DNA of 64,000 nucleotides, from positions 18,693 to 82,692 of the forward strand of contig NZ_RBZN01000009.1 of NCBI RefSeq assembly GCF_003628435.1. The letters are read 5' to 3'. Positions within the stretch are counted from its first letter, which is position 1; every line of letters begins with the position of its first letter. This DNA is from Ureibacillus endophyticus. Its GTDB lineage: Bacteria; Bacillota; Bacilli; Bacillales_A; Planococcaceae. The notes beneath the pieces are model-generated. The model ran no database searches. It had not been told where the DNA came from and saw only the letters and a list, made by a program, of their open reading frames with translations. Of the stretch, positions 17,215-25,718 are shown one piece after another. Made by a program: the position numbers and the translations under genes.

Positions 17215-17763
17215 ATGTTAAAACATAGAGACCTTTCAGAAACTAACGAACTGTACCAATTAATGAGTCACCCTTCCGTTTTTCCATTTGTCCGTCAGAA
17301 AGCTTCCTCAGCTGAAGAGTATTTATTTATGACTAAACAATTATTGGAAGAAGAACAACTTGGTAAGACAATTTCAAGGACAATTATAGGAGACTTCGGG
17401 CAACCAATCGGTACAATAAGTCTCTTTGATATACAGGATGGAGCTGGTTTCCTCGGTACTTGGATAGGTGTACCTTATCAAGGTATGGGCTATAACCAAA
17501 TGGCAAAACATCACTTCTTATCAGAGTTGTTTTTTGAAAAGGATTTTCATACGGTGTTTTTGAGAATTCGAAGTGAAAATGAAAAATCGAAAAGAGCAAG
17601 TTTAAAATTACAATATGTGGTTTGCGCAAAAGAGTCACACCCTGCATTATTTGAAGAAATTAATATGGGGGAGACGAAATTTGACTTATATAAAATTCCG
17701 AAAGATTTATTCTATATCGTAACAGCCAACGAATCTACAAAAGAAGAAGAACAAGCGATGTAA
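17215..17763 (+). CDS. GNAT acetyltransferase, RimJ/RimL-like
   Basis: A protein of 182 residues. The N-terminus LKHRDLSETNELYQLMSHPS is typical of the RimJ/RimL group. The acetyl-CoA pyrophosphate loop appears as GVPYQGMGYNQMAKH near residue 85-100, where YQGMGYN stands in for the usual Q/RxxGxG/A. The C-terminal tail is acidic. The ribosome binding site is AAAGGAGGCG and the gene has its own promoter and terminator. It probably acetylates an amine on a small molecule or protein. The substrate cannot be inferred. Confidence 0.85.
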   Translation: MLKHRDLSETNELYQLMSHPSVFPFVRQKASSAEEYLFMTKQLLEEEQLGKTISRTIIGDFGQPIGTISLFDIQDGAGFLGTWIGVPYQGMGYNQMAKHHFLSELFFEKDFHTVFLRIRSENEKSKRASLKLQYVVCAKESHPALFEEINMGETKFDLYKIPKDLFYIVTANESTKEEEQAM

Positions 17764-17803
17764 TAAAAGAGGCAAGGACGAGAGCATGTCCTGCCTCTTT
17801 TTA
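17764..17803 (+). terminator. Terminator of the GNAT gene
   Basis: AAAAGAGGCAAGGAC pairs with GTCCTGCCTCTTTT (one bulge) and is followed by T residues, directly after the stop codon. Confidence 0.9.
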
Positions 17804-17867
17804 GCTACTCAGTTTTGAGGTAAATATTTAGAAGCTTAGATAAAAATTCTAATTTAGTAATAATTTT

Positions 17868-18140
17868 GTGAGCGGACTAAGCACACAAGCCGCAAAGCCA
17901 ACTTGCAGTTGTCTTTACGACTTGTCTTTGGGGCCAACACGATGTTGGTCATGGTGACAAAAGGGGCATCTGAAAATTATTTTGAGATGCCCCTTTTGCG
18001 ACGAGGATGGTGTTAACCACCGCAGGAGCAATACTTTGTACAACAGCGTTTTTGTCACCTGCTTGTGTTAATGTCCGCTCACTTTTATTTTTACTTCTAA
18101 ACCTGCTAATATATTGCGCGGCTTACAGTGGTAGGCCGCG
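17868..18140. repeat. Structured palindromic element, long copy 3 with exchanged inner segment
   Basis: The outer arms GTGAGCGGAC (17868-17877) and GTCCGCTCAC (18073-18082) are exact. The first inner hairpin is decayed (GCAAAGCCAAC / GTTGTCTTTACGAC), but CCAACACGATGTTGG is kept. Inside the GGTGACAA (17953-17960) and TTGTCACC (18052-18059) stem, the small GCCACACGATGTGGC hairpin of copy 1 is replaced by about 90 nt. That segment carries a perfect 14-bp stem (17958-17971 with 17985-17998, core AAAAGGGGCATCT). The trailing CGCGGC/GCCGCG hairpin is at 18117-18140. Confidence 0.85.
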
Positions 18141-18232
18141 GTTTCTTATTTTAATGCAATTGGCTCCCGTTGCATTATAGGTTACATTTTTATATTTATG
18201 GGATTGTTTACTTCAAAATTATTATTACTTCT

Positions 18233-18376
18233 GTGAGCGGACTTAGCACACAAGCCGCAAAGCCAACTTGTAGTTGTCTTTACGACTTGTCTTTATGCTT
18301 GTGTTAATGTCCGCTCACTTTTTATCTTTACTTCCTAATCTTCTAATTTTTGCGCGGCTTACAGTGGTTGGCCGCG
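18233..18376. repeat. Structured palindromic element, short copy 4
   Basis: The outer arms GTGAGCGGAC (18233-18242) and GTCCGCTCAC (18309-18318) are exact. It has the short form of the interior, as in copy 2, with mismatches in the inner hairpin. The trailing CGCGGC/GCCGCG hairpin is at 18353-18376. It follows the long copy by 150 nt, matching the layout at 1.7-2.2 kb. Confidence 0.85.
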
Positions 18377-18437
18377 ATTTCTTATACCTTCCGTCACATA
18401 AATTAACTGAAGTGTTGGCGGAATGGAGAATAATAGC

Positions 18438-18479
18438 AAAAAACAGGCACCATGTTATACACATGTGCCCGTTTTTTTT
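18438..18479. terminator. Bidirectional terminator downstream of the MurG-type gene
   Basis: CAGGCACCATG pairs with CATGTGCCCG (one mismatch) with A-run before and T-run after, so it can act on both strands. It lies 33 nt beyond the stop of the minus-strand glycosyltransferase. Confidence 0.75.
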
Positions 18480-18511
18480 AGCTAGAATTTTATTACAACC
18501 TATTATTAATA

Positions 18512-19588
18512 TTATTTTTCATATTGCAGAATTAACTGTACCATTTCGCTTGGTGTTTTTGGGCTTTCTGCTTTAATCATTGCGTCTATGATTTCGTCTT
18601 TTTTCTTCACTAGGTTCTGAATGGATTTCATGAATGTATTTTTTGTTAACAATTCTTCCTCCAAAGTTAAGGCAAAACCTTGTTTTTCAAAAATTCCTGC
18701 ATTTAAGATTTGATCTCCACGGCTTTTTGTTGCTGATAATGGAATTAGTAGCATTGGTTTTTTTAATGCTAAAAACTCAAAAATTGAGTTGGACCCCGCG
18801 CGTGAGACGATAAAATCTGCAGTGTATAAAAGATCAGGTAATTCCGTAGTTACATAATCAAACTGCTTATAACCTTTTAAGGAATCTAACGAGTGGTCAA
18901 CATTACCTTTCCCACATAAATGTATAATATTAAATTCCATTAAAAGTTCAGGTAGATTACTTCTAAGTGCATCGTTCAATACAACAGAGCCTAAACTACC
19001 ACCCATTACAAGCAATGTTTTTTTATTTTCTTCAAACCCGCATAGTTTCATGCCGCGATCTTTATCGCCTTGGAATAATTGTTCCCGTACAATCGAACCT
19101 GTGCAAGTTGCCTTGTCATTTGGTAAGTATTTTAATGTTTGTTCAAAAATTGTAAACATATGGGATGCAAACGGGAGTGCTAATTTATTAGCAAGTCCTG
19201 GCGTCACATCGGATTCATGTATAACGACTGGAACATTCGCTAATCTTGCAGCCATTACAACAGGTACTGAAACAAAACCGCCTTTCGAAAAAATAACTGA
19301 AGGCTTCACTTTTCGAATAATGGCAAAAGCTTGCCCAATTCCTGCTAGCACTTTAAATGGATCCGTAAAATTTTTCATTGAAAAATATCTTCTTAATTTC
19401 CCACTCGATATACTATGATACGGCACATCAGGAAAAGCTTGAGTAATTAACTCTTTCTCAATCCCATCATGAGAGCCAATATAATGAACATTATAACCTT
19501 CTTCAATTAATGTGGGGATGATTGCTTGGTTTAACGACACGTGTCCTGCCGTTCCCCCACCTGTTAAAATAATTGATTTTTGTTTCAC
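18512..19588 (-). CDS. murG: MurG-type N-acetylglucosaminyltransferase (lipid II synthesis)
   Basis: A GT28 glycosyltransferase of 358 residues, the normal MurG length. The start is the GTG at 19588 with TAGGAG upstream. Motifs include ILTGGGTAGHVSLN at the N-terminus (GTAGHV in place of the usual GTGGHI), VIFSKGGFVSVPVVMAA near 95, VVIHESDVTPGLANK near 120 and ADFIVSRAGSNSIFEF near 255. It should add GlcNAc to lipid I at the inner face of the membrane. It stands alone rather than in a division/cell-wall cluster and resembles the second MurG type seen in Bacillus cereus and clostridia, so a canonical murG may exist elsewhere. Confidence 0.88.
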   Translation of the reverse strand: MKQKSIILTGGGTAGHVSLNQAIIPTLIEEGYNVHYIGSHDGIEKELITQAFPDVPYHSISSGKLRRYFSMKNFTDPFKVLAGIGQAFAIIRKVKPSVIFSKGGFVSVPVVMAARLANVPVVIHESDVTPGLANKLALPFASHMFTIFEQTLKYLPNDKATCTGSIVREQLFQGDKDRGMKLCGFEENKKTLLVMGGSLGSVVLNDALRSNLPELLMEFNIIHLCGKGNVDHSLDSLKGYKQFDYVTTELPDLLYTADFIVSRAGSNSIFEFLALKKPMLLIPLSATKSRGDQILNAGIFEKQGFALTLEEELLTKNTFMKSIQNLVKKKDEIIDAMIKAESPKTPSEMVQLILQYEK

Positions 19589-19728
19589 ACAAAAACTCCT
19601 ATCTAAATCAACCTTTAATTCGTATATATGATTCACATGAATTATAAATGAAAAATCATTTTACTAATCACTCTCTATTGTACCATAATTCATGTAGATA
19701 AACGACGTCTCTACAGGCATAACAGAAA

Positions 19729-19751
19729 AAATCAGCCAATAATGACTGATT
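19729..19751 (-). terminator. Terminator of germination operon 1
   Basis: On the minus strand AATCAGTCATTATTGGCTGATT forms a short hairpin followed by a T-run (TTTTTT), overlapping the gerC stop codon. Confidence 0.7.
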
Positions 19752-20814
19752 AATGAATAAGCCCTGTTTTTAAGATTTCTGACTTAATATCTACTTGAAT
19801 TTCTAGATTTGCGAAGGTTTCATGCCAATTATCATCAAACATTTGTGGATTTTTTACGCGTAAAAAATTTCCTAATCCTAACGCATCGCATTTTTCATCT
19901 TGTAAAATTTCAATAACTTCATTTACTTCATCAGTTATCTTTTTATTAATAAAATTCTCCAATTCACTTATTTTGTTTACATCTCTCAATCCTACATCTG
20001 AAAATTCTTCAAGCTCAACTTCTAGCTCATAATCCATTTTCATTGTATTAGGAGATTCAAACTTCCATTTTCTATTCACATCTAATATTGTAAATGAAAG
20101 TGGTCGCTCATTATAAAGTGTTGAATATTTAATTTTGCGTCCTCTCTCTTGTAGTAATAATCCTAAAAACCTAGATTGTTCTGGTTTTAAAACTCTTCCT
20201 GTATACTTCCCCTTCGAAAACAACCCGACACCACCCAATTCTGGACGTTTTTTGTCTTTATCCTTCAATACCATATATGGTAATACTAAATCCATTCCAT
20301 CAGAATAAAGGATAGCCGCTGCTGTTTGAATCGTCCGATTTGGTACGATTGATACTTCTTCTTTACTTCGAATAAATCGTGCAAAATACTCTCCAGCCTC
20401 TGTTGTCCAAGATTTGCTTGCCTCCATATAATCTTTCACATTCCCCTCAACTAACACTAAAAATGCCGTTATGGAGTTAGTTGGATCTCGGTAAAAAACA
20501 TTTAAGTATTTATTCAATCCGTCTTTTGCTGTAGTTTCACTTATTAATATAGTGCTCATCATGGATAAATCCATGGCTTGTTCAACTTTTAAATCAGCAT
20601 TCAAACGGGTATCACGTACATCTATACCATTTGCTTCGATGATTGTTATCTCGGAATTACCAGATTGCAACTCAGGATATGCAAAATAGCTTTTCATCTC
20701 TCCATATGTCCCTTCTATTCCTACAAGGGATACGACCGTATGATCCTTATATAAACGTTCATCCCAACAACCTGCAAGCAACAACACAATGATGACTATT
20801 TGGATGAATCGAAT
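19750..20814 (-). CDS. gerC: Ger(x)C germination lipoprotein, probable ATT start
   Basis: The C subunit of a gerA-type germinant receptor. The usual starts do not give a working signal: the GTG at 20787 would leave only five residues before the lipobox LLAGC. In the same frame an ATT at 20814, 7-8 nt after AAGGGGGC, gives MRFIQIVIIVLLLAGC, a complete lipoprotein signal peptide. From there the protein is 354 residues with the family start CWDERLYKDHTVVSLVGIEG and a conserved C-terminal region (FINKKITDEVNEVIEILQ). The start lies inside the 3' end of gerB (19-nt overlap). Third gene of gerA-gerB-gerC. It would sit on the outer face of the spore inner membrane. Confidence 0.85.
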   Translation of the reverse strand: MRFIQIVIIVLLLAGCWDERLYKDHTVVSLVGIEGTYGEMKSYFAYPELQSGNSEITIIEANGIDVRDTRLNADLKVEQAMDLSMMSTILISETTAKDGLNKYLNVFYRDPTNSITAFLVLVEGNVKDYMEASKSWTTEAGEYFARFIRSKEEVSIVPNRTIQTAAAILYSDGMDLVLPYMVLKDKDKKRPELGGVGLFSKGKYTGRVLKPEQSRFLGLLLQERGRKIKYSTLYNERPLSFTILDVNRKWKFESPNTMKMDYELEVELEEFSDVGLRDVNKISELENFINKKITDEVNEVIEILQDEKCDALGLGNFLRVKNPQMFDDNWHETFANLEIQVDIKSEILKTGLIH

Positions 20815-21836
20815 ATTGTTCGCCCCCTTATTTTATTCCAAGAAATAATCAAAATTGGCAATAACAATCCAAATACTAGAAATGGAATCCAATAATATTG
20901 ACGAATCATTTGTATCGATTCGAATTTAGCAATAAAGTATGCAATTACAAAAATAAATAGGTGATAAATGACGATTCGGGACTTAGCAAATTTTCGCACC
21001 TTCTGAAAATGGACTAGTCTCACAACTAAAATATAATTAATCAACGTAATAATCGTGATGAATACCCATATAAAGACAAATATTAAATCTAGTCTCTTTA
21101 CAAAGGTTACTTCTTGAGCATGTAAAAGATATAAAATGGGTTCTGATATTAGGTTAAATTCTTCCATACTGAAATAGAGCATAACCGATAGAATTGAGAA
21201 GAGAAACATGGCAAAAAGGGAAAATATAAATATAAATAATGGCATCCCCGAAATCTTCTCATCTTTCATTACAAATTTTCTTAAAATAAGGTAACATTCT
21301 GCATTTCGATAGGCATTTAAACTATATAGTGAACCCCACATCCAATCCTTCCATCCGCTTTCACCAATAGGTAATAAGTTCCTAAATTCAAAATCTTCGT
21401 ATGCATTTAGCACAAAGAAAATAAAGAAAAAAATAAAAATCCCAAAAACTATACCAACATTTACGGCAGTTTCTGCTCTACTTAGACTGGCGTATAGACT
21501 TGGTAATAAAAATAAAAATAACAAAGCAATTTTTGGTGTATATGGGCTAATCCAAGTCGACACGATATACATTGAATAAGCAACAGCGAAGGATAAATGG
21601 AATAACCAGTATAAATGGTAAATCATCGTGGTTACTTTGCCTAAAATAAAATATTTATAGGTTTTTTCATAAAAAACTAACAGTAGATAGATGAAAATCG
21701 ATGATGCGATAAAAATTAACCATGCCGAACGTTTTCCATGGGAGATAATTGGCGTTTGGATAGATATATAAACAAAACCAGTAAACAATGTAAAAATGAT
21801 GATGAAAAATTGAATTCTAGTAAGTTGAATATTCAT
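20796..21836 (-). CDS. gerB: GerB-type germinant receptor permease subunit
   Basis: An integral membrane protein of 346 residues with about ten helices in the amino acid-polyamine transporter fold of GerAB/endospore germination permeases (LTRIQFFIIIFTLFTGFVYI at the N-terminus). The B subunit forms the germinant-binding membrane core of the receptor. It starts in the gerA stop (ATGA overlap) and overlaps gerC at its end, so the three genes are tightly coupled. The germinant cannot be predicted. Confidence 0.9.
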   Translation of the reverse strand: MNIQLTRIQFFIIIFTLFTGFVYISIQTPIISHGKRSAWLIFIASSIFIYLLLVFYEKTYKYFILGKVTTMIYHLYWLFHLSFAVAYSMYIVSTWISPYTPKIALLFLFLLPSLYASLSRAETAVNVGIVFGIFIFFFIFFVLNAYEDFEFRNLLPIGESGWKDWMWGSLYSLNAYRNAECYLILRKFVMKDEKISGMPLFIFIFSLFAMFLFSILSVMLYFSMEEFNLISEPILYLLHAQEVTFVKRLDLIFVFIWVFITIITLINYILVVRLVHFQKVRKFAKSRIVIYHLFIFVIAYFIAKFESIQMIRQYYWIPFLVFGLLLPILIISWNKIRGRTIFDSSK

Positions 21837-23260
21837 GATTTCCCATCCTCATTTGGTGAGAAACTTTTTGGATGTTTAGATGGTTTGAAAAAAGGCATTC
21901 TGATAAATATTTTAAAAATCGCCTTTGGATTAAAAGGAATGATTGGTGTCAAATACGGTCTTTTTAACGATGTTAAGTTCAATAAATGGATTAACAGAAT
22001 GATTGCACCAAATGCGATTCCGATAAAACCGAAAAAAGCCGCTAAAATCATGAAGGGAAATCGTAAAAATCGTATCGATGAATTCATCTCTGTTGATGGA
22101 ACTACATAACTTGATATCGCTGTAAAGGCAACAATGATGATCATCATGTTTGAGACTAATCCCGCACTAACAATGGCATCACCAATCACAAGCCCTCCTA
22201 CAATACCAATTGTTTGTCCAACCGAAGTAGGTAGTCGAATACTTGCTTCTCGAATTAATTCGATCGTCATCTCTAATATGACTGCTTCTAAAATCGGTCT
22301 GTATGGAATGTTTTCAATATCGCTTTTAATTTGATTTGAAAGTTCCAATGGTAAGATTTCAAAGTGAAAACTTACAATGGCAATATAAAACGCAGGTAAA
22401 AAGATAGCTATAATGAAGCTAAAGATTCGAAGTATACGATAAAAGGACCCCGTTACAGCTCTTCCATTAAAATCATCCGGTGTTTGATAAAATGAAAAAA
22501 ATGAGGTTGGTCCGATTATTGCGGTTGTTGATAAGTCAGAAAGAATCGCAATCTTCCCCTCATGTAAACTTGCAATAATTCGATCGGGTCTTTCTGTTTT
22601 TAATAGTTGTGGAAAGGGCGACCAAACACTATCCTCCATATAATCTGTTAATTGACCTGTACTATAAAATAGATCTACCTTTATTTTGTCTAGCCGTTCT
22701 TCAACCAGTTGAAGTGCTTCTTCGTCCACAAGCTGTTCCATATATAAATAGTAAACAGTTGTATTTGTTTCATATCCAATTGTTTTTTGCTTCACAACTA
22801 ATCGATGACTTTTTACTCGTTTTCGAATTAATGAAATATTAACATCAAAATTTTCAACTAGCCCTTCCCTAGAACCTTGTAATACATGTTCACTTGCTGG
22901 TTCGTCTGTTTGTCGATAAGCCATTTCAGGAAGATTAATGCGAATCATTTCCCTCGTTTTCAAGCGAACAATAATCGTTTCCCCATCACAAAGAAATTTC
23001 GCTAATTGTTTTTCATCTAGTGGGATCACCGATGTATAAATAGATTCTCCCCAATACATATTATCGTCTCGTAAATGTTCTTTAAAAAAATACATAATAC
23101 GTTCGACATCAGCTTTATTTACTATAGAGGAGTAAAAACATAAAATGGCGACTTCATTATCCCACCAACTGATAGGCTTCGCGACAAAATCAGCAGAATT
23201 GTAAAAACTATCTTTCAGTTTGGTTAAAATCACTTGTTCTGGATTCTGCTCTTCAGTCAT
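21833..23260 (-). CDS. gerA: GerA-type germinant receptor subunit
   Basis: A protein of 475 residues from the ATG at 23260 (MTEEQNPEQ), preceded by GAGGAGGGGTGACT. An N-terminal soluble domain of about 250 residues is followed by four to five helices. Family signatures include RVKSHRLVVKQKTIGYETNT near 145, GKIAILSDLSTTAIIGPTSF near 240 and the membrane stretch REASIRLPTSVGQTIGIVGG near 350. It is the first gene of the operon and forms the A subunit of a spore germinant receptor. No sigma-G promoter could be placed with confidence. Confidence 0.93.
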   Translation of the reverse strand: MTEEQNPEQVILTKLKDSFYNSADFVAKPISWWDNEVAILCFYSSIVNKADVERIMYFFKEHLRDDNMYWGESIYTSVIPLDEKQLAKFLCDGETIIVRLKTREMIRINLPEMAYRQTDEPASEHVLQGSREGLVENFDVNISLIRKRVKSHRLVVKQKTIGYETNTTVYYLYMEQLVDEEALQLVEERLDKIKVDLFYSTGQLTDYMEDSVWSPFPQLLKTERPDRIIASLHEGKIAILSDLSTTAIIGPTSFFSFYQTPDDFNGRAVTGSFYRILRIFSFIIAIFLPAFYIAIVSFHFEILPLELSNQIKSDIENIPYRPILEAVILEMTIELIREASIRLPTSVGQTIGIVGGLVIGDAIVSAGLVSNMMIIIVAFTAISSYVVPSTEMNSSIRFLRFPFMILAAFFGFIGIAFGAIILLIHLLNLTSLKRPYLTPIIPFNPKAIFKIFIRMPFFKPSKHPKSFSPNEDGKS

Positions 23261-23679
23261 AGTCACCCCTCCTCTTTTCGTACATTTCAGTATTTCCATT
23301 TATTACTGTTTTTTAATCATTAAATTGGGTAAATACTTCTTAGTTTGAGCATAAAAATGGAAGATGTTTGTGGGATGGGATATGAGTGTTTCTAGAAAGT
23401 AGCAAGACTGTTTTGCTTTAGTTTCTTCTTTTGTTTTCAGTGGCGGGATGAAGTGCGTTTTTGTTTGGATAAAACTGTTTTAGTGTATTCATATTTTTGA
23501 ATGAAGGACATTTCATTCCAGTTTCACGATTCATTTGTCCTTCATCAGCCCGATGAATGTCATTTCATTCCATTTTTTCAATTGTTTTGTCCTTCATCAG
23601 TCCAATCCAATTAAAATAAACAACAAAAAAACCGAGCAAGAACTAGTCTTAACTCGATTTCTATCAAACTATGAAAATA
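23261..23679. other. Intergenic region with scattered 52-bp-family repeat fragments
   Basis: No gene was seen. Between about 23,490 and 23,611 there are several copies of TTTGTCCTTCATC and GATGAATG, the same words that make up the 52-bp array at 30.4-31.5 kb, but here irregular. A terminator for the CAP-domain gene lies at 23,628-23,662. Confidence 0.6.
23628..23662 (-). terminator. Terminator of the CAP-domain gene
   Basis: On the minus strand CGAGTTAAGACTAGTTCTTG then CTCG folds into a hairpin followed by seven T residues, shortly after the CAP gene stop. Confidence 0.8.
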
Positions 23680-24513
23680 TTATTTTTGAATAAATTGTTG
23701 TGTCCAGTAGTTACCGTCTGCTACATAGCCAACACCAATATGAGTGAAGCTAGAGTTTAAAATGTTTGCACGGTGACCTTCTGAATTCATCCAAGCTTGT
23801 ACTACTTGTTCAGGTGTTTGTTGACCTTGCGCAATGTTTTCACCTGCTGAACGGTAAGAGATACCTGCAGCTTTCATTTGATCGAATGGGCTACCGTATG
23901 TTGGGCTTGTATGTGAGAAATAGTTATTTTTCGCCATATCTGCTGATTTTGCATGTGCAGAAGCCATTACCGCATTATCAATTTGAAGTGGTGCAAGACC
24001 TGCTTTTGTACGTTCCGCATTTGTTAACTCTACAACTTGTTTTTCAAACTCTGAAGCTGAAGTGCTCACAGGTGCGCTCGTAGTTGGTTGTGCTGCTTGT
24101 TGAGTTGTGTTTTGTGTTGTATTATTGTTGTTTGTTGTTGGTTTTGAAACAGTTGTTGTTGTTTGTTTTGCTGGTGTTGCAGCTGTTTCCTTTACCACTT
24201 TACTATTATCTTGTTTTGCTTCTTTTTTAGCTTCAACTAATTTTGTATATTGCTGTTTATCTACTTTTATATTGTAAGAAGCTAATAGTTGCTCAATATT
24301 TACATTTGATTTTAGTAATTTAATAGATAAATCTTTTAAATCTTCTTTATTTGAAAGTGCATTAAACACGTCCTGTTGATCTAATTTAATTACTTTTACG
24401 TAAGATGGAATTGAGTCGTTTTTAACCTCCTCTTTGTTAGATGCAGCATCTGCTGTTGAAACTTGAGTTGCTAATAAACCTAAAGCACAAAATGTCATAA
24501 ACCATTTTTTCAT
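23680..24513 (-). CDS. Secreted CAP (SCP/PR1) domain protein, YkwD-like
   Basis: A protein of 277 residues. A Sec signal peptide (KKWFMTFCALGLLATQVSTA) is followed by a helical region (about 25-85), a Thr/Asn/Gln-rich linker (about 105-155) and a C-terminal CAP domain (about 160-277). The CAP domain has VVELTNAERTKAGLAPL, SHAKSADMAKNNYFSHTSP, SAGENIAQG and GHRANILNSSFTHIGVGY; the two His and Glu residues are the cavity ligands of the family. Such proteins are extracellular or spore-coat associated in Bacillus; the activity is unknown. It is a single gene with its own terminator and a GAGAGGAGATGAC ribosome binding site. Confidence 0.9.
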   Translation of the reverse strand: MKKWFMTFCALGLLATQVSTADAASNKEEVKNDSIPSYVKVIKLDQQDVFNALSNKEDLKDLSIKLLKSNVNIEQLLASYNIKVDKQQYTKLVEAKKEAKQDNSKVVKETAATPAKQTTTTVSKPTTNNNNTTQNTTQQAAQPTTSAPVSTSASEFEKQVVELTNAERTKAGLAPLQIDNAVMASAHAKSADMAKNNYFSHTSPTYGSPFDQMKAAGISYRSAGENIAQGQQTPEQVVQAWMNSEGHRANILNSSFTHIGVGYVADGNYWTQQFIQK

Positions 24514-24682
24514 TTTGTCATCTCCTCTCGCAATCTATCATAACGGAGGATTTTTGAAATATATGGTCCATATCTTGGTAACAAGTCCAACAATACTGGA
24601 AAACGTTGAAAACTATGAATTTATCAATTTATTTTATTCATAATATTTTCCTTTAGCATAATTAATTACCATTCAAAACCTA

Positions 24683-24711
24683 TTGACAATTTTTCAGAAA
24701 AACTTTATAAT
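24683..24711 (+). promoter_or_regulatory. Perfect consensus sigma-A promoter, antisense to the GTPase gene
   Basis: TTGACA (24683-24688) and TATAAT (24706-24711) match the consensus at all 12 positions with the optimal 17-nt spacer. It points rightward into the 3' end of the minus-strand GTPase gene. No plus-strand gene, ribosome binding site or terminator was seen just downstream. Confidence 0.75.
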
Positions 24712-24746
24712 ACATTACCTTTTCGTTTGTAACATTCTTATTACGT

Positions 24747-25643
24747 TTATTCCTCACCGATGACATGGATATCTTGAATGTTTTCACCAATCATTACAAG
24801 CTTAGCTGGCATTTTGATATATTCAGGAAGCCATTGAACTAAGCCGTAAGCATATTGGAACATAAATGGATTTCTTACACCTTCTATTGGCACATAGCCT
24901 TTCATACGATAAACGCTGCTAGGTAATGACTTTACCCACTCTTCAAAGGCTTCTTGCGTAAAACTTGTGTTAAATTCAATTAATCGCGAATTTAAATGAA
25001 GATGCTTGCCAATTTGTGTTTGGTTCACTTCTTTATTTATTGTAGTTGCTTGCAAGTTTTCTAATAAATGAAGAGGCACTCGTCCATTTGTTGTTTGTAA
25101 AATAAATGCATCAGGATTTAGACCTTGCATTTCAAACACTACTTTTCCTTGTTCGGATTCTGTGAGTAAATCCATTTTATTAGCAAGAAGTAGATGAGCA
25201 TGGCGAATTTGTTCTAAAAATAACGTACGAACTTGTGGTGTAAGAGTTGTTCGTTCAAGCCAAAGTTTACTGTCTGCTACTGTCACGATTCCTTTTATAT
25301 TGAGTTGCTCTGCAAATAAAGGAGAATACACTGCATCTAACGCCTCAACTGGATGAGCAGCCCCTGTAGTTTCGATAATTAACACATCAAATTCTTCTCC
25401 TGCCAGCAAAGTTTGAATTTGGGCTTCTGTTTTTTCCGCACCAGAACAGCAAATACATCCTTCTAACATCTCTTTTAATGGTACGTCTTCCCCTACCGCT
25501 TGCGAATCAAAGGGCAGTTTCCCCAGCTCGTTCATAATTACTGCTGGTTTGATTCCCTTTTCTTTTAACTGTCGTAATACATCCGTTAACATCGACGTTT
25601 TCCCACTACCTAAAAAACCACTAAATAAATAAACATCTTTCAT
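24747..25643 (-). CDS. COG0523 (CobW/YciC-type) GTPase, putative metallochaperone
   Basis: A G3E-family P-loop GTPase of 298 residues. Motifs are Walker A FSGFLGSGKTSM at residues 7-18, VIMNELGKLPFDS, the metal-binding CxCC in EGCICCSGAEK near 64, IIETTGAAHP near 90 and NKMDLL near 157. A CobW C-terminal domain follows, with RMKGYVPIEG. COG0523 proteins are thought to insert or deliver metals such as zinc, cobalt or iron. I looked for a Zur box upstream and saw none, so zinc control is not supported here. A perfect antisense promoter faces its 3' end. Confidence 0.87.
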   Translation of the reverse strand: MKDVYLFSGFLGSGKTSMLTDVLRQLKEKGIKPAVIMNELGKLPFDSQAVGEDVPLKEMLEGCICCSGAEKTEAQIQTLLAGEEFDVLIIETTGAAHPVEALDAVYSPLFAEQLNIKGIVTVADSKLWLERTTLTPQVRTLFLEQIRHAHLLLANKMDLLTESEQGKVVFEMQGLNPDAFILQTTNGRVPLHLLENLQATTINKEVNQTQIGKHLHLNSRLIEFNTSFTQEAFEEWVKSLPSSVYRMKGYVPIEGVRNPFMFQYAYGLVQWLPEYIKMPAKLVMIGENIQDIHVIGEE

Positions 25644-25667
25644 CTTTTACACTTCCCTTTATATAGT

Positions 25668-25709
25668 AGAAAGAGCTGACAGTTGTCCATATTGAACAAA
25701 AGCAGCTCT
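25668..25709 (-). terminator. Terminator of the S41 protease gene
   Basis: On the minus strand AGAGCTG pairs with CAGCTCT around a longer loop and is followed by TTCT, between the protease stop and the GTPase start, separating the two transcripts. Confidence 0.55.
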
Positions 25710-25718
25710 AATTATTAG

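Noticed and set aside
25644..25718. Zur box upstream of the COG0523 GTPase
   Set aside because: No TCGTAATNATTACGA-like palindrome was found in the leader, so zinc control is not claimed.
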